Shown here: positions 1 to 6,546 of the stretch, piece after piece
How the letters are laid out: every line of letters starts with the position of its first letter
Numbering within the stretch: position 1 is the first letter of the stretch
DNA from: Anaerolineaceae bacterium
GTDB lineage: Bacteria > Chloroflexota > Anaerolineae > Anaerolineales > Anaerolineaceae
NCBI GenBank assembly: GCA_030620065.1
Contig: JAUXFJ010000025.1
Coordinates: 1-11,702, forward strand
Length of the DNA: 11,702 bases
Reading direction: 5' to 3'
Translations under genes and position numbers: made by a program
Notes under the pieces: generated by a model
Told to the model about the DNA's origin: nothing
Database searches by the model: none
What the model saw: only the letters and a program-made list of their open reading frames with translations

Positions 1-823
1 CGGGGCCTGCCATATCGGTATAGCGATACTTCACATACACATGGTACTGCCCGGTCACTGTGGGATGTGCTGACGTACCGGTTGAGACGAGGAAGGAACG
101 CACCACTCCTTCACCCTCATATGCATAAAGGCGCTGAGCTGAAAGATCAATGTCGATCCACTTGTCATCGTCAAAGATGATTACTATCGGCGGTTTGGTG
201 TTGGTAGCTGTCGGAACAGGTGTTGCTGTAGAGGTAGGTGTTGGCGTAGGTGTTGCAGTCGGTGTAGGAGTTGCTGTCGGCGTGGGCGTTGGTGTTGGCG
301 TGTTTGTTGGCGTAGGAGTCAATGAGGGCTTGAAGAGATTCGTTGGCACATAAGCGCTGCGGTTATTTTGCGCTGCCGCAAAATCAATTGGTAAGAATCC
401 AAATCCCAAGATCAGTCCGCAAATCAACAGGCTTGCCAAGATGGCCCAAAGCCAGACAGGACTACGCCTGACCCGCATGAAGCTTTGCGGATATTCCAGT
501 CGGCGCTGCTTCTCCAACCTCCTTGGCTGTGTATACTCGATCGACCAGCGCATTTCCGGACTTTTTCGCAGCCTTTGGATTGCCCAATGCATTGCCTCCC
601 TGACACGCTGACTGCGCGGTGCCAACTCTAAAGCCCGTTTGAGATAAACCACACTCCCTCGCGGATCAGCAAGTCCACCCAAAATCAGCCAGGCATCCAA
701 ATTGCGCGAGTCTAACACAGCAGCGCGCTGCGCAAGCTGTCGGGCTGTCATACGGTCGCCGCGTTCGAGCGCTTTTTTAGCATCTCGTATTAACTGCCGA
801 GCCGTCTCAATCTTTGAACTCAT
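1..823 (-). CDS. L,D-transpeptidase (YkuD domain), membrane-anchored, C-terminus cut by window edge
   Basis: An open frame of 274 codons runs from the ATG at 823 to the left edge without a stop, so the 3' end is missing. Residues 1-115 are basic and helical, with a short TPR-like stretch (about 15-75: alternating Ala/Leu helices, then LKRALELAPR). One membrane segment follows at about 121-144. Residues 168-210 are an almost pure Thr-Pro linker. From about residue 213 the sequence matches the start of a YkuD catalytic domain: WIDIDLSAQRLYAYEGEG, then SFLVSTGT and YVKYRYTDMAGP. In this family the enzyme forms 3-3 peptidoglycan cross-links with a Cys in a HGC-type motif; that motif would lie beyond the edge and cannot be checked. 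The N-terminus should be cytoplasmic and the catalytic domain outside. The start overlaps the amidase stop in ATGA, which suggests translational coupling. Confidence 0.88.
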   Translation of the reverse strand, partial: MSSKIETARQLIRDAKKALERGDRMTARQLAQRAAVLDSRNLDAWLILGGLADPRGSVVYLKRALELAPRSQRVREAMHWAIQRLRKSPEMRWSIEYTQPRRLEKQRRLEYPQSFMRVRRSPVWLWAILASLLICGLILGFGFLPIDFAAAQNNRSAYVPTNLFKPSLTPTPTNTPTPTPTPTATPTPTATPTPTPTSTATPVPTATNTKPPIVIIFDDDKWIDIDLSAQRLYAYEGEGVVRSFLVSTGTSAHPTVTGQYHVYVKYRYTDMAGP

Positions 824-1674
824 TGTCCTGGGGTTGTGGGTGTGGGTTTGATCACTTCATTATTGATAAAACATTGTATCCCCGCTACAATGCCTTCAGC
901 GATCAGATCCGGATTTTCCGTAAGGATTTGCCGGTCGAGGTTAAGAAAACCCACCTCAATGATAGCCGCTGTAGTTCCTGAGTTAATCTCATCAAAGGCA
1001 TGATAGTAGGTCATGTCATTTGTAATCGATTGGTAATGATATGACAGTCCTGTAACAGTACCATAACGCTCTGATAAACAATTCACAAAGCGTGAAGATT
1101 TATAAAAATTTTTTTCAGAAAGTGCCGCTGCAACCTTAAAACCCGTTGCCAGATCATTGATGTATACGCAGGAATCAGCATGAATTGATAAAAGTACGAT
1201 ACCGCGGTAGTCATTTAAACGCTCATCAAATTCTTCCAACAGATCCACATGATAGCCCAATTCAATCAAGCGCTTCTGTACAAATGTGGCAATGCTGTTA
1301 TTCACATCAACTTCCCGAAGCCCATCACTGCACACAGCACCACTATCATACCCAAGATGGCCAACCACGATCCCGATCCGATTGTTGGGGAAAGTAGCCG
1401 ACACAGGTTCTGGTGTGCCCAGAGTATCAGAAGCAATGTTTTCAGCCAGTACAGCCTCAGACATGCGTTCCTCAAGGCTTTTTGAGACCAAACTGCCGGG
1501 CATCCAGACCGTGAAAAGCGTCGCTACAACAAAAGCTGCACTGATAACCGTCTGAATGATCCGCCACGTGGAAAAGCCATTTCGTGGACGATCTGCACTC
1601 GTAGCAGGTGCTTCTGATTCCATCTCAGGCGTTTCTTGTACTTCGGAAATTTGGGGGTTCAGGTCTTTTTCCAT
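820..1674 (-). CDS. N-acetylmuramoyl-L-alanine amidase (Amidase_3), membrane-anchored
   Basis: This 284-residue protein has an acidic cytoplasmic N-terminus (1-35), one membrane segment (about 39-59), a short linker, and an Amidase_3 domain from about 98 to 272. The zinc amidase signature is present: His106 in VVGHLGYDSG, Glu121 in LREVDVN, His165 in SIHADSC, and the catalytic-type Glu240 in AIIEVGFLNL. Family enzymes cut the amide bond between N-acetylmuramic acid and L-alanine in peptidoglycan. The topology places the domain outside the cell as a signal-anchored protein, not as a secreted enzyme. The usual HGG of the first motif reads HLG. No strong ribosome binding site is visible; AAGG lies some 13 nt upstream of the ATG. 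The TGA stop overlaps the ATG of the L,D-transpeptidase, so the two are probably expressed together as a wall-remodelling pair. Confidence 0.9.
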   Translation of the reverse strand: MEKDLNPQISEVQETPEMESEAPATSADRPRNGFSTWRIIQTVISAAFVVATLFTVWMPGSLVSKSLEERMSEAVLAENIASDTLGTPEPVSATFPNNRIGIVVGHLGYDSGAVCSDGLREVDVNNSIATFVQKRLIELGYHVDLLEEFDERLNDYRGIVLLSIHADSCVYINDLATGFKVAAALSEKNFYKSSRFVNCLSERYGTVTGLSYHYQSITNDMTYYHAFDEINSGTTAAIIEVGFLNLDRQILTENPDLIAEGIVAGIQCFINNEVIKPTPTTPGQ

Positions 1675-1787
1675 TTGTTAAATCTTACCTTATAATCCCT
1701 TCCGCTGACAGGGTAATTGAAATCAGCAGGATTATGAACAGATCACATCACAGATCAGTAATCCATGGTCCTTTCTGTATCCGCGGA

Positions 1788-1797
1788 TATAATTATA
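1788..1797. promoter_or_regulatory. Palindromic TATAATTATA, possible divergent -10 pair
   Basis: The 10-bp palindrome carries a perfect TATAAT on both strands (1788-1793 plus, 1797-1792 minus). It lies in the 221-bp gap between the divergent amidase and AMMECR1 genes, about 100 nt from each start codon. No good -35 hexamer is found at 16-18 nt on either side, so this rests on the -10 elements alone. Confidence 0.3.
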
Positions 1798-1895
1798 CCT
1801 GCCTCATCCAACAGGGGATTGATCTGGCGCCTCCAATTGGATGCTGGCAAAGCCACAGAGTAGATCTTCGCGCCAGATAGAAAGTTGCAGTATTG

Positions 1896-2477
1896 ATGCC
1901 AGGATCACTCACTCTTGAAGAAAAAACAACCCTACTCAAGATCGCCAGAGAATCAATCGTAAAAGCCGTGAAAGGTGAAGCTAAAATTAATCTTGACCTC
2001 AGCACATTACCGGTGCTATTACAAGAAGACGGAGCCTCCTTCGTAACCATCACCAAGGCTGGGAATTTGCGTGGCTGCATTGGCACCCTGGAAGCATACC
2101 AGGCCTTGGCGCTGGATGTACAGGAACATGCAGTTGCCGCCGCTTTAGAAGATTACCGCTTCCCCTCGCTTACCCCTCGAGAACTTGATGAAATCTCAAT
2201 AGAGATCTCTCGTCTTTCACAGCCTGAAGTCTTCGAGTATCAAAGCTCTGATGAACTGCTCCAGAGGCTACGCCCTGGTATTGACGGGGTAATCCTGAAA
2301 GATGGCTTCCGGCGTGCAACCTTCCTGCCCCAGGTATGGAAAAACCTCCCCGATCCGGTAGACTTCTTGAGCCAGCTCTGCATGAAGATGGGTTCAACAC
2401 CCAACCTATGGCATGAGCAGCTCCTGGAAGTAAAAACCTACCAGGTCGAGGAGTTTCATGAGGCACAGCGATCATGA
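1896..2477 (+). CDS. amrA: AMMECR1-domain protein (AmmeMemoRadiSam system protein A type)
   Basis: This soluble protein of 193 residues covers the whole AMMECR1 domain with little else. The hallmark LRGCIG is at residues 58-63, followed by a helix AVAAALEDYRFPSLTPREL that is typical of the family and a C-terminal ATFLPQVW segment with LPDP shortly after. The family is often encoded with a Memo-like protein and a radical SAM enzyme, and its biochemical role is not settled. Neither partner is in this window. I chose the ATG at 1896. A TTG directly before it (1893) could add one residue, and an in-frame stop at 1878-1880 rules out anything longer. The ribosome binding site is weak (AGATAGAAAG). 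The gene is transcribed away from the amidase and toward the DUF4013 gene. The family call is sure; the role is open. Confidence 0.9.
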   Translation: MPGSLTLEEKTTLLKIARESIVKAVKGEAKINLDLSTLPVLLQEDGASFVTITKAGNLRGCIGTLEAYQALALDVQEHAVAAALEDYRFPSLTPRELDEISIEISRLSQPEVFEYQSSDELLQRLRPGIDGVILKDGFRRATFLPQVWKNLPDPVDFLSQLCMKMGSTPNLWHEQLLEVKTYQVEEFHEAQRS

Positions 2478-2487
2478 AACCTGTGCC
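2462..2487. terminator. Hairpin between convergent genes, possible two-way terminator
   Basis: GGCACAG (2462-2468) and CTGTGCC (2481-2487) form a perfect 7-bp stem with a 12-nt loop that contains the AMMECR1 stop codon. It sits between two genes that point at each other. The following bases are only mildly T-rich and there is no true U-tract, so termination is plausible but not certain. Confidence 0.4.
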
Positions 2488-2502
2488 AGAAATTGTATTC
2501 AG

Positions 2503-3165
2503 TTAAACTTCGGTCTCACCCAGCTTAGGTGCCTTCGATACATTGTACGCTTGACCAATCAGGTGGTAACTCACCAATCCAGCGTAGGCTGACGTGAGCA
2601 GCACACCAATGCCGCAGGCAATCAAACCTAAAGGTGCAATCAGCCCGCCCAAGAGACCACCCACCAGAACCAGCAGCCAGGAAACGAAGGAACTCTTGAG
2701 CATTCCGAAGAGCTCTTTGAAGCGGAAAGCCGCCCCAAATTCATCCGTAGCAGCATAATTGGCAATTGCGATCGGCATGATCAAAGAAATCAGAAGGGCA
2801 ATTATTAGAGCTACAATACCCAAGCAGGCACCCAAGATCCCCAGGACGATCAGCATGGTTTCATCTGCACTTGCCATTACACCACTCATACCACCAGCAA
2901 TACCACCGATAATGCTCACAGGCAGCATATAAATGAAGGTGATCAGAAAACCCATAAATCCTTTCCCAAGATCAGCCCCAAAATCAAGCTGCGGCAAAGG
3001 GGAATCTTCATCACCACCAATGACATTCTTGGTAACCTTGAGTAAATATCCCATCAAGATAAATTGACCGATCACTGGGATCAAAGCACATAATGCTGGG
3101 CCGATGATCTTTTTAAACCAATCGGGGTCTTTAAAAATATAATTAAAAGCTTTTCCGAATTTCAT
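2503..3165 (-). CDS. DUF4013 family membrane protein
   Basis: This 220-residue, very hydrophobic protein has about five membrane segments (roughly 20-42, 70-92, 103-133, 160-185 and 186-204). The N-terminus matches the DUF4013 pattern: an amphipathic FNYIFKDPDWFKK stretch, then ALIPVIGQFILMGYLLKVTKNV and a short acidic loop with PLPQLDFG. The family has no established biochemical role. Two similar halves, Gly-rich helices with a charged loop between them (138-155), are what can be seen. The start is well supported: GGAG lies 8 nt upstream of the ATG in aaaaggagaaaacgaac. The 150-bp region upstream is AT-rich and separates it from the c-di-AMP receptor pair, so a separate transcript is likely. 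No signal peptide or catalytic motif is visible. Confidence 0.85.
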   Translation of the reverse strand: MKFGKAFNYIFKDPDWFKKIIGPALCALIPVIGQFILMGYLLKVTKNVIGGDEDSPLPQLDFGADLGKGFMGFLITFIYMLPVSIIGGIAGGMSGVMASADETMLIVLGILGACLGIVALIIALLISLIMPIAIANYAATDEFGAAFRFKELFGMLKSSFVSWLLVLVGGLLGGLIAPLGLIACGIGVLLTSAYAGLVSYHLIGQAYNVSKAPKLGETEV

Positions 3166-3315
3166 GTTCGTTTTCTCCTTTTTTATACTGAACTAGTTTG
3201 CTTAGCTTATCAAACAGCGAAGGTTCACGTTGATACTTGACAGATAAATCATGGTAATTGAGGTAATTTACTTAACTATACTCTAAAATAATAAATAAGC
3301 TCCTAAAACAGAAAT

Positions 3316-3582
3316 TTAAAGCTGGATGAATTCTGCAATATTCAGCACGAAAATCGTTGCTCGTTTCTGTTTGGCATCTGCAGGCTGAGTACAGCATTCT
3401 CTTATGATCTCCAATGCACGTGGCACACCTTCATCTTCAACACCGATCAAGAGAGTGCTGCGACCACTGCGTAAGAAACCACCAGTTGAAGCGATGAACG
3501 TAACGCGGAATGACTCATTCGTCAAGGTACTTGAAACTACATCATTATCCTCATCTCGAATAATCGCAATGATCAATTTCAT
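3316..3582 (-). CDS. Short PII-like cyclic-di-AMP receptor family protein (DUF970)
   Basis: This 88-residue protein starts with the DUF970/PstA-DarA pattern: MKLIIAIIRDEDND, then FRVTFIASTGGFL (GGFL at 34-37) and STLLIGVEDE. Proteins of this family are trimeric, fold like PII, and bind cyclic di-AMP between subunits. They signal to partners that are mostly unknown. It is shorter than the usual roughly 109 residues: the part between the third strand and the last strand (about 66-74) has lost the long loop, and the protein ends with a compact ATIFVLNIAEF strand. Arg41 stands where relatives, including the neighbouring paralogue, usually have Asn. Ligand binding is therefore less certain than the fold. 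The ribosome binding site GAGGAAG sits in the tail of the upstream gene, with only 2 nt between the genes, so the two should be co-translated. Confidence 0.85.
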   Translation of the reverse strand: MKLIIAIIRDEDNDVVSSTLTNESFRVTFIASTGGFLRSGRSTLLIGVEDEGVPRALEIIRECCTQPADAKQKRATIFVLNIAEFIQL

Positions 3583-3584
3583 CG

Positions 3585-3941
3585 TTAGACTTCCTCATAA
3601 TGGTCGATATCCAATATGAAAAGATTTACCCCACCTACAGAAACCGGCGTAGGCGCTGGCATTGGCAGAGGTGAGTTTTCGATTGGTACGGCGATAAATG
3701 CTACACGTTTACGGCAAGTTTTCTTAAGCAGTTCCATGGCTTTAGGACATTCTTCCTCGGGTGAGCCAATTAGAAGTGTAGCGTTCCGCCTGCTTAAAAA
3801 CCCTCCCACGCTAGGTAAACGTGTCACTGAAAAAGAAGCTTTTTCCAGCACCTCCATTGCAATATCACAATCCTGCGCTTGAACAACCGCGATCAGGAGT
3901 TTATTTTTCTTAATCTGACTCTGTAATCTATCTATTGTCAT
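3585..3941 (-). CDS. PII-like cyclic-di-AMP receptor family protein (DUF970), full-length type
   Basis: This 118-residue paralogue of the next gene has the full family layout. The first strand is KLLIAVVQAQD (14-24). The core TRLPSVGGFLSRRNATLLIG spans 40-59 and includes Asn53. A long Pro-rich loop (87-100, PIENSPLPMPAPTPV) and a final VGGVNLFILDID strand follow. The loop and VGG element are features of canonical c-di-AMP binding members. I set the start at the ATG at 3941, which has AGGTAAAG just upstream. A TTG at 3971 would add ten residues, but the homologous part begins well after either start. The gene is first of a two-gene unit with the shorter paralogue. A TATAAT lies about 63 nt upstream. 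No c-di-AMP cyclase or phosphodiesterase is present in the window. Confidence 0.87.
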   Translation of the reverse strand: MTIDRLQSQIKKNKLLIAVVQAQDCDIAMEVLEKASFSVTRLPSVGGFLSRRNATLLIGSPEEECPKAMELLKKTCRKRVAFIAVPIENSPLPMPAPTPVSVGGVNLFILDIDHYEEV

Positions 3942-4003
3942 CTTCTTTACCTGCAACAATCCATGCCGCAATGATAGCTGGTAAATAAACCTGAGATAAT
4001 TTA

Positions 4004-4041
4004 ATTATACACCAATCTTAATCGTCCTGATTATTACAGGA
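4004..4041 (-). promoter_or_regulatory. Possible promoter and inverted repeat upstream of the c-di-AMP receptor pair
   Basis: TATAAT on the minus strand (4009-4004) lies 63 nt upstream of the ATG at 3941. No consensus -35 is seen. An inverted repeat TCCTG-N7-CAGGA (4025-4041) covers the place where a -35 would be, so it could be an operator. It has no T-run after it, which argues against a terminator for the YcgN-type gene. The -10 is also part of a mirrored ATAATT-T-AATTAT (3996-4008). Confidence 0.3.
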
Positions 4042-4065
4042 TTAGAAATTTTCTAGTGGAAATAC

Positions 4066-4515
4066 TTACTCAAACCAGTTAACAACCATATCTTCAAGAT
4101 CCGCCAAATCCACCTCATCCTCGGAAACAGCTTTTCCCAAGATTGATATACCAGCCATGCGTACACTGTTCTCGTCTCCTGAAATCAGGTGATGCCACCA
4201 GGCTAAACCTTTACCCTCTGCTATCCGCCGGTAGGCACAGCTCTTCGGCAGCCAGTTTACATTTCTAACCATTTCTGGCGTGAGGAACACGCAATCAGGC
4301 ACAAGCTCGTGTCGATGTTCATAATCTGTGCAAAGACCAGTATCCATATCTAAATAGCGGCAGACCACGTTCGTATAATAAACCACACCGCTGTCAACAT
4401 CTTCCAGCTTATGCAGACAGCACTTAGCGCAGTCATCACATAAAGATTCCCATTCCTCACTGCTCAATTCTTCAAGTGTTTTAGTCTCCCAAAATGGTGC
4501 TTCCTTAGCTTTCAT
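4066..4515 (-). CDS. YcgN/UPF0260-type cysteine-cluster protein
   Basis: This 149-residue soluble protein belongs to the YcgN (UPF0260, CxxCxxCC) family. The N-terminus reads APFWETKTLEELSSEEWESL and leads into the cluster C26-x2-C29-x2-CC (32-33). Other conserved stretches are LHKLED, VYYTNVVCRYLD (Cys52), LVPDCVFLTP (Cys75), LPKSCAYRRIAEG (Cys93) and HHLISGD. Eight cysteines could bind a metal or an iron-sulphur centre; the family's function is not established. The C-terminal tail (131-149) is acidic. I chose the ATG at 4515 because GAAGGG lies 5 nt upstream; a TTG just before it would add one residue. The gene is divergent from the CapA-like gene and stands alone. The family assignment is strong because the match runs along nearly the whole length. 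Confidence 0.88.
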   Translation of the reverse strand: MKAKEAPFWETKTLEELSSEEWESLCDDCAKCCLHKLEDVDSGVVYYTNVVCRYLDMDTGLCTDYEHRHELVPDCVFLTPEMVRNVNWLPKSCAYRRIAEGKGLAWWHHLISGDENSVRMAGISILGKAVSEDEVDLADLEDMVVNWFE

Positions 4516-4537
4516 CAAAACCCTTCATAAATTAAAT

Positions 4538-4589
4538 GGTCAGTTACATTACTATCTGGAGTTATTTTCTCCCATAAAAAGGTCAGTAA
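4538..4589. repeat. Direct repeat GGTCAGTnA in the YcgN/CapA intergenic region
   Basis: GGTCAGTTA (4538-4546) and GGTCAGTAA (4581-4589) are direct repeats 43 bp apart, close to four helical turns, just upstream of the YcgN-type gene. They could be binding sites for a regulator, or chance. The rest of this 255-bp divergent gap holds a possible -10 for the CapA-like gene and the palindrome GCTTAAGC (4652-4659), and nothing else I can name. Confidence 0.25.
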
Positions 4590-4739
4590 ATTATCCGTCT
4601 TTATTGAATTAATGTCAAGCAATGCTGCCACTTGCAATTGAATAAACCTGAGCTTAAGCCTATACTACTACAGGTAAGTGACAAATGGATTACCCTTATA
4701 CCACCTGTCGAGGATAACATTAACCGATACATCATCCAG

Positions 4740-4745
4740 TATAAT
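4740..4745 (+). promoter_or_regulatory. Possible -10 box for the CapA-like gene
   Basis: TATAAT lies 25 nt upstream of the ATG at 4771. No recognisable -35 hexamer is found at 16-18 nt. If real, the leader would be about 18 nt long and would just include the AGGA ribosome binding site at 4758-4761. Confidence 0.25.
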
Positions 4746-4770
4746 ACTTTGAAGTTCAGGATGATCTTAA

Positions 4771-5865
4771 ATGGAAAATAAAAAACACAAATCATTGGCT
4801 GTACTTTTTGCCTTTCTATTGTTACTAGTCCTGCTTCTAGCAGCCGGCTGCTCCCTTCAGACGCTTGATGCTCCAACGGAATCACCCTCAACTGCCATTC
4901 CATCAATCGCAGCTGTCTTAGCCACAAATACACCTGCCCTCACACCAACCACAACTTTGCCTTCCCCCACAACTGCGATCGCGCAAACATCCACCCCCTC
5001 GCTGCACATCAGCTTGATGGCAGTCGGAGATATCATGTTGGGGCGCGCAATCGGTGACATGATCAATACCTATGGCCCTGAAATACCTTTTAACGATACG
5101 GCTGAATTGCTCAGTAGTGCCGATATCACAGTTGGCAACCTTGAATGTGCGATCAGCGAAGGCGGCCGAGCCGAAGAAAAAACCTATACATTCCGGGCAC
5201 CTTTGGCTGCTGCTGATTCATTAGTGTTGGCTGGTTTTGATCTGCTAAGCTTGGCAAATAATCATGTGCTGGATTACGGCCATGAAGCCTTTAAGGATAC
5301 CCTGGATGTCCTACAGTCCAGGCAAATTGCCGTCGTTGGCGCAGGCATGGACAGCCTAACTGCGCGCAGCCCAGTCATCATCGAACGCAACGGGCTGCGG
5401 TTGGCATTCCTGGCATATCTTGACATTCCACTCTGGAATTATGACTATCTAACATGGGTCGCAAGACCAGATAAACCCGGTGTTGCCTGGGGTTATCGCT
5501 ATAACATTGAGTCCGATGTGGCAGAAGCTACTAAGTCTGCAGATCTGGTGATCGTATTGTTACATTTTGGTATAGAAGGTCAGCCACATCCGTCGCAACA
5601 GCAGATCGATACTGCACACACAGCAATCGATGCCGGCGCAGCACTGGTGATCGGACATCATACGCATCTGCTGCAAACCATTGAAACCTATAATAATGGT
5701 TTGATCGTCTACAGCCTGGGTAATTTCGTATTTGATGAATTCGTTGAACCCGAGAACCAAACTGCCATCCTTGAGGTGCAGCTCTCACCCCAAGGCGTAG
5801 AAAATTATCAATTGATCCCTGTCGTGATCCAGGAAAATGGCTTGCCGGAAATCGTCGAGCCCTAA
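4771..5865 (+). CDS. CapA-family (PGA_cap) lipoprotein, metallophosphatase-like fold
   Basis: This 364-residue protein has a lipoprotein signal: basic n-region, hydrophobic core 10-24, and lipobox LAAGC with Cys27. A Ser/Thr/Pro-rich linker (28-77) follows, then a PGA_cap domain (about 79-325). Domain motifs in order are AVGDIMLGR (Asp87), GNLECAISEG (Asn123, Glu125), LANNHVLDYG (163-165 Asn-Asn-His), LLHFGIEGQPHPSQQQ (His265), IGHHTHLLQTIE (His296, His297, His299) and YSLGNFVFDE. These are the metal-site motifs of the calcineurin-like fold. The founding member takes part in poly-gamma-glutamate capsule formation, but many members, like this one, have no capB/capC nearby, so the substrate is unknown. 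The protein should sit on the outer face of the membrane. AGGA lies 9 nt before the ATG. The gene stands alone, divergent from the YcgN-type gene and convergent with the yjjX-type gene. Confidence 0.9.
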   Translation: MENKKHKSLAVLFAFLLLLVLLLAAGCSLQTLDAPTESPSTAIPSIAAVLATNTPALTPTTTLPSPTTAIAQTSTPSLHISLMAVGDIMLGRAIGDMINTYGPEIPFNDTAELLSSADITVGNLECAISEGGRAEEKTYTFRAPLAAADSLVLAGFDLLSLANNHVLDYGHEAFKDTLDVLQSRQIAVVGAGMDSLTARSPVIIERNGLRLAFLAYLDIPLWNYDYLTWVARPDKPGVAWGYRYNIESDVAEATKSADLVIVLLHFGIEGQPHPSQQQIDTAHTAIDAGAALVIGHHTHLLQTIETYNNGLIVYSLGNFVFDEFVEPENQTAILEVQLSPQGVENYQLIPVVIQENGLPEIVEP

Positions 5866-5990
5866 AATTCCTTATATGATCAGATATTAAAGGTTAATCA
5901 CCACATCTAATAATTTATACCCACCTAAACAGATAGAACTGACAATCTGCCAATTGTTGATTCCGATAATCTAGACCGAAAGTAAGTATG

Positions 5991-6533
5991 TTAACAAAGT
6001 ATATCAGAGTAAAGCTGGTGGTTCTTAATAGGAATGAGCGCCAGAATAACACCTTCCGTGTAAAGTTCAGTACGTGTCAACGCATCCCCGGTTAAAAGGC
6101 CAACCGCGCCGCCAGCATGTTTGGAATTATTCGTGCCAAAGACGATGTCATCCGCTTCTCCAAGCTCCATGCCCTCTTGGATCAACCGGGCAACTTTAGC
6201 TGGTAATGAGAAGATGCCCGTGCGCGCCCGGCCTTCACCCGCACCAGACAAGACGACAATCCAGGCATATGCCACCCAAGTCCCTTCAACCTGATCAACC
6301 CCCCCCTCCAACCCAGCCCAAAAATCGGCATCTTGTACAATCTGACGGGCAGCCTCTGCACGGTTGCGCGCACCCTGCAAAGCTTCATGATCATTCATCG
6401 GTTGATCGGGCACATTAGAAGGAACATCTACACCCTCGATCTCGAAATGCTCTTGCGGAAAAACGCGTCGAAAAGCATTCAGCACTGCTGAAGATTTAAC
6501 CGGATTTTTTGATGCAACAATGATCTTTTTCAT
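5991..6533 (-). CDS. yjjX: Inosine/xanthosine triphosphatase (YjjX/DUF84 family)
   Basis: This 180-residue protein, close to the usual 170-180, matches the YjjX NTPase family. KIIVASKNPVK at the start is the phosphate-binding segment. VPDQPMNDHEALQGARNRA (41-59), FWAGLEGGVD (71-80) and SKHAGGAVGLLTGDALTR (137-154) with TELY directly after are the other family blocks. Members hydrolyse non-canonical purine nucleoside triphosphates such as ITP and XTP and so keep them out of nucleic acids. The frame stays open upstream to 6737, but the added part would lie inside the dCTP deaminase gene and has no family similarity, so the ATG at 6533 is the start. The ribosome binding site is weak (GAGACAGG, very close). 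It is last of a four-gene minus-strand run, 13 nt after dcd. No terminator is evident in the 125-bp convergent gap downstream. Confidence 0.88.
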   Translation of the reverse strand: MKKIIVASKNPVKSSAVLNAFRRVFPQEHFEIEGVDVPSNVPDQPMNDHEALQGARNRAEAARQIVQDADFWAGLEGGVDQVEGTWVAYAWIVVLSGAGEGRARTGIFSLPAKVARLIQEGMELGEADDIVFGTNNSKHAGGAVGLLTGDALTRTELYTEGVILALIPIKNHQLYSDILC

Positions 6534-6546
6534 AACCTGTCTCTGA

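Noticed and set aside
150..353. Plus-strand frame with a long Gly-Val repeat
   Set aside because: It is the antisense reading of the Thr-Pro linker of the L,D-transpeptidase on the minus strand, which is open across the whole region.
1608..1880. Plus-strand frame directly upstream of the AMMECR1 gene in the same phase
   Set aside because: It is antisense to the amidase start and ends at a stop (1878-1880) before the AMMECR1 start; no domain is seen.
4761..4781. Six-codon frame (ATG to TAA) overlapping the start of the CapA-like gene
   Set aside because: It is very short, and the AGGA that might serve it overlaps its own ATG; it is probably chance.
4601..4933. 110-residue minus-strand frame overlapping the CapA-like gene
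   Set aside because: It runs antisense to the signal peptide and linker of a well-supported gene, has no ribosome binding site and no recognisable domain.
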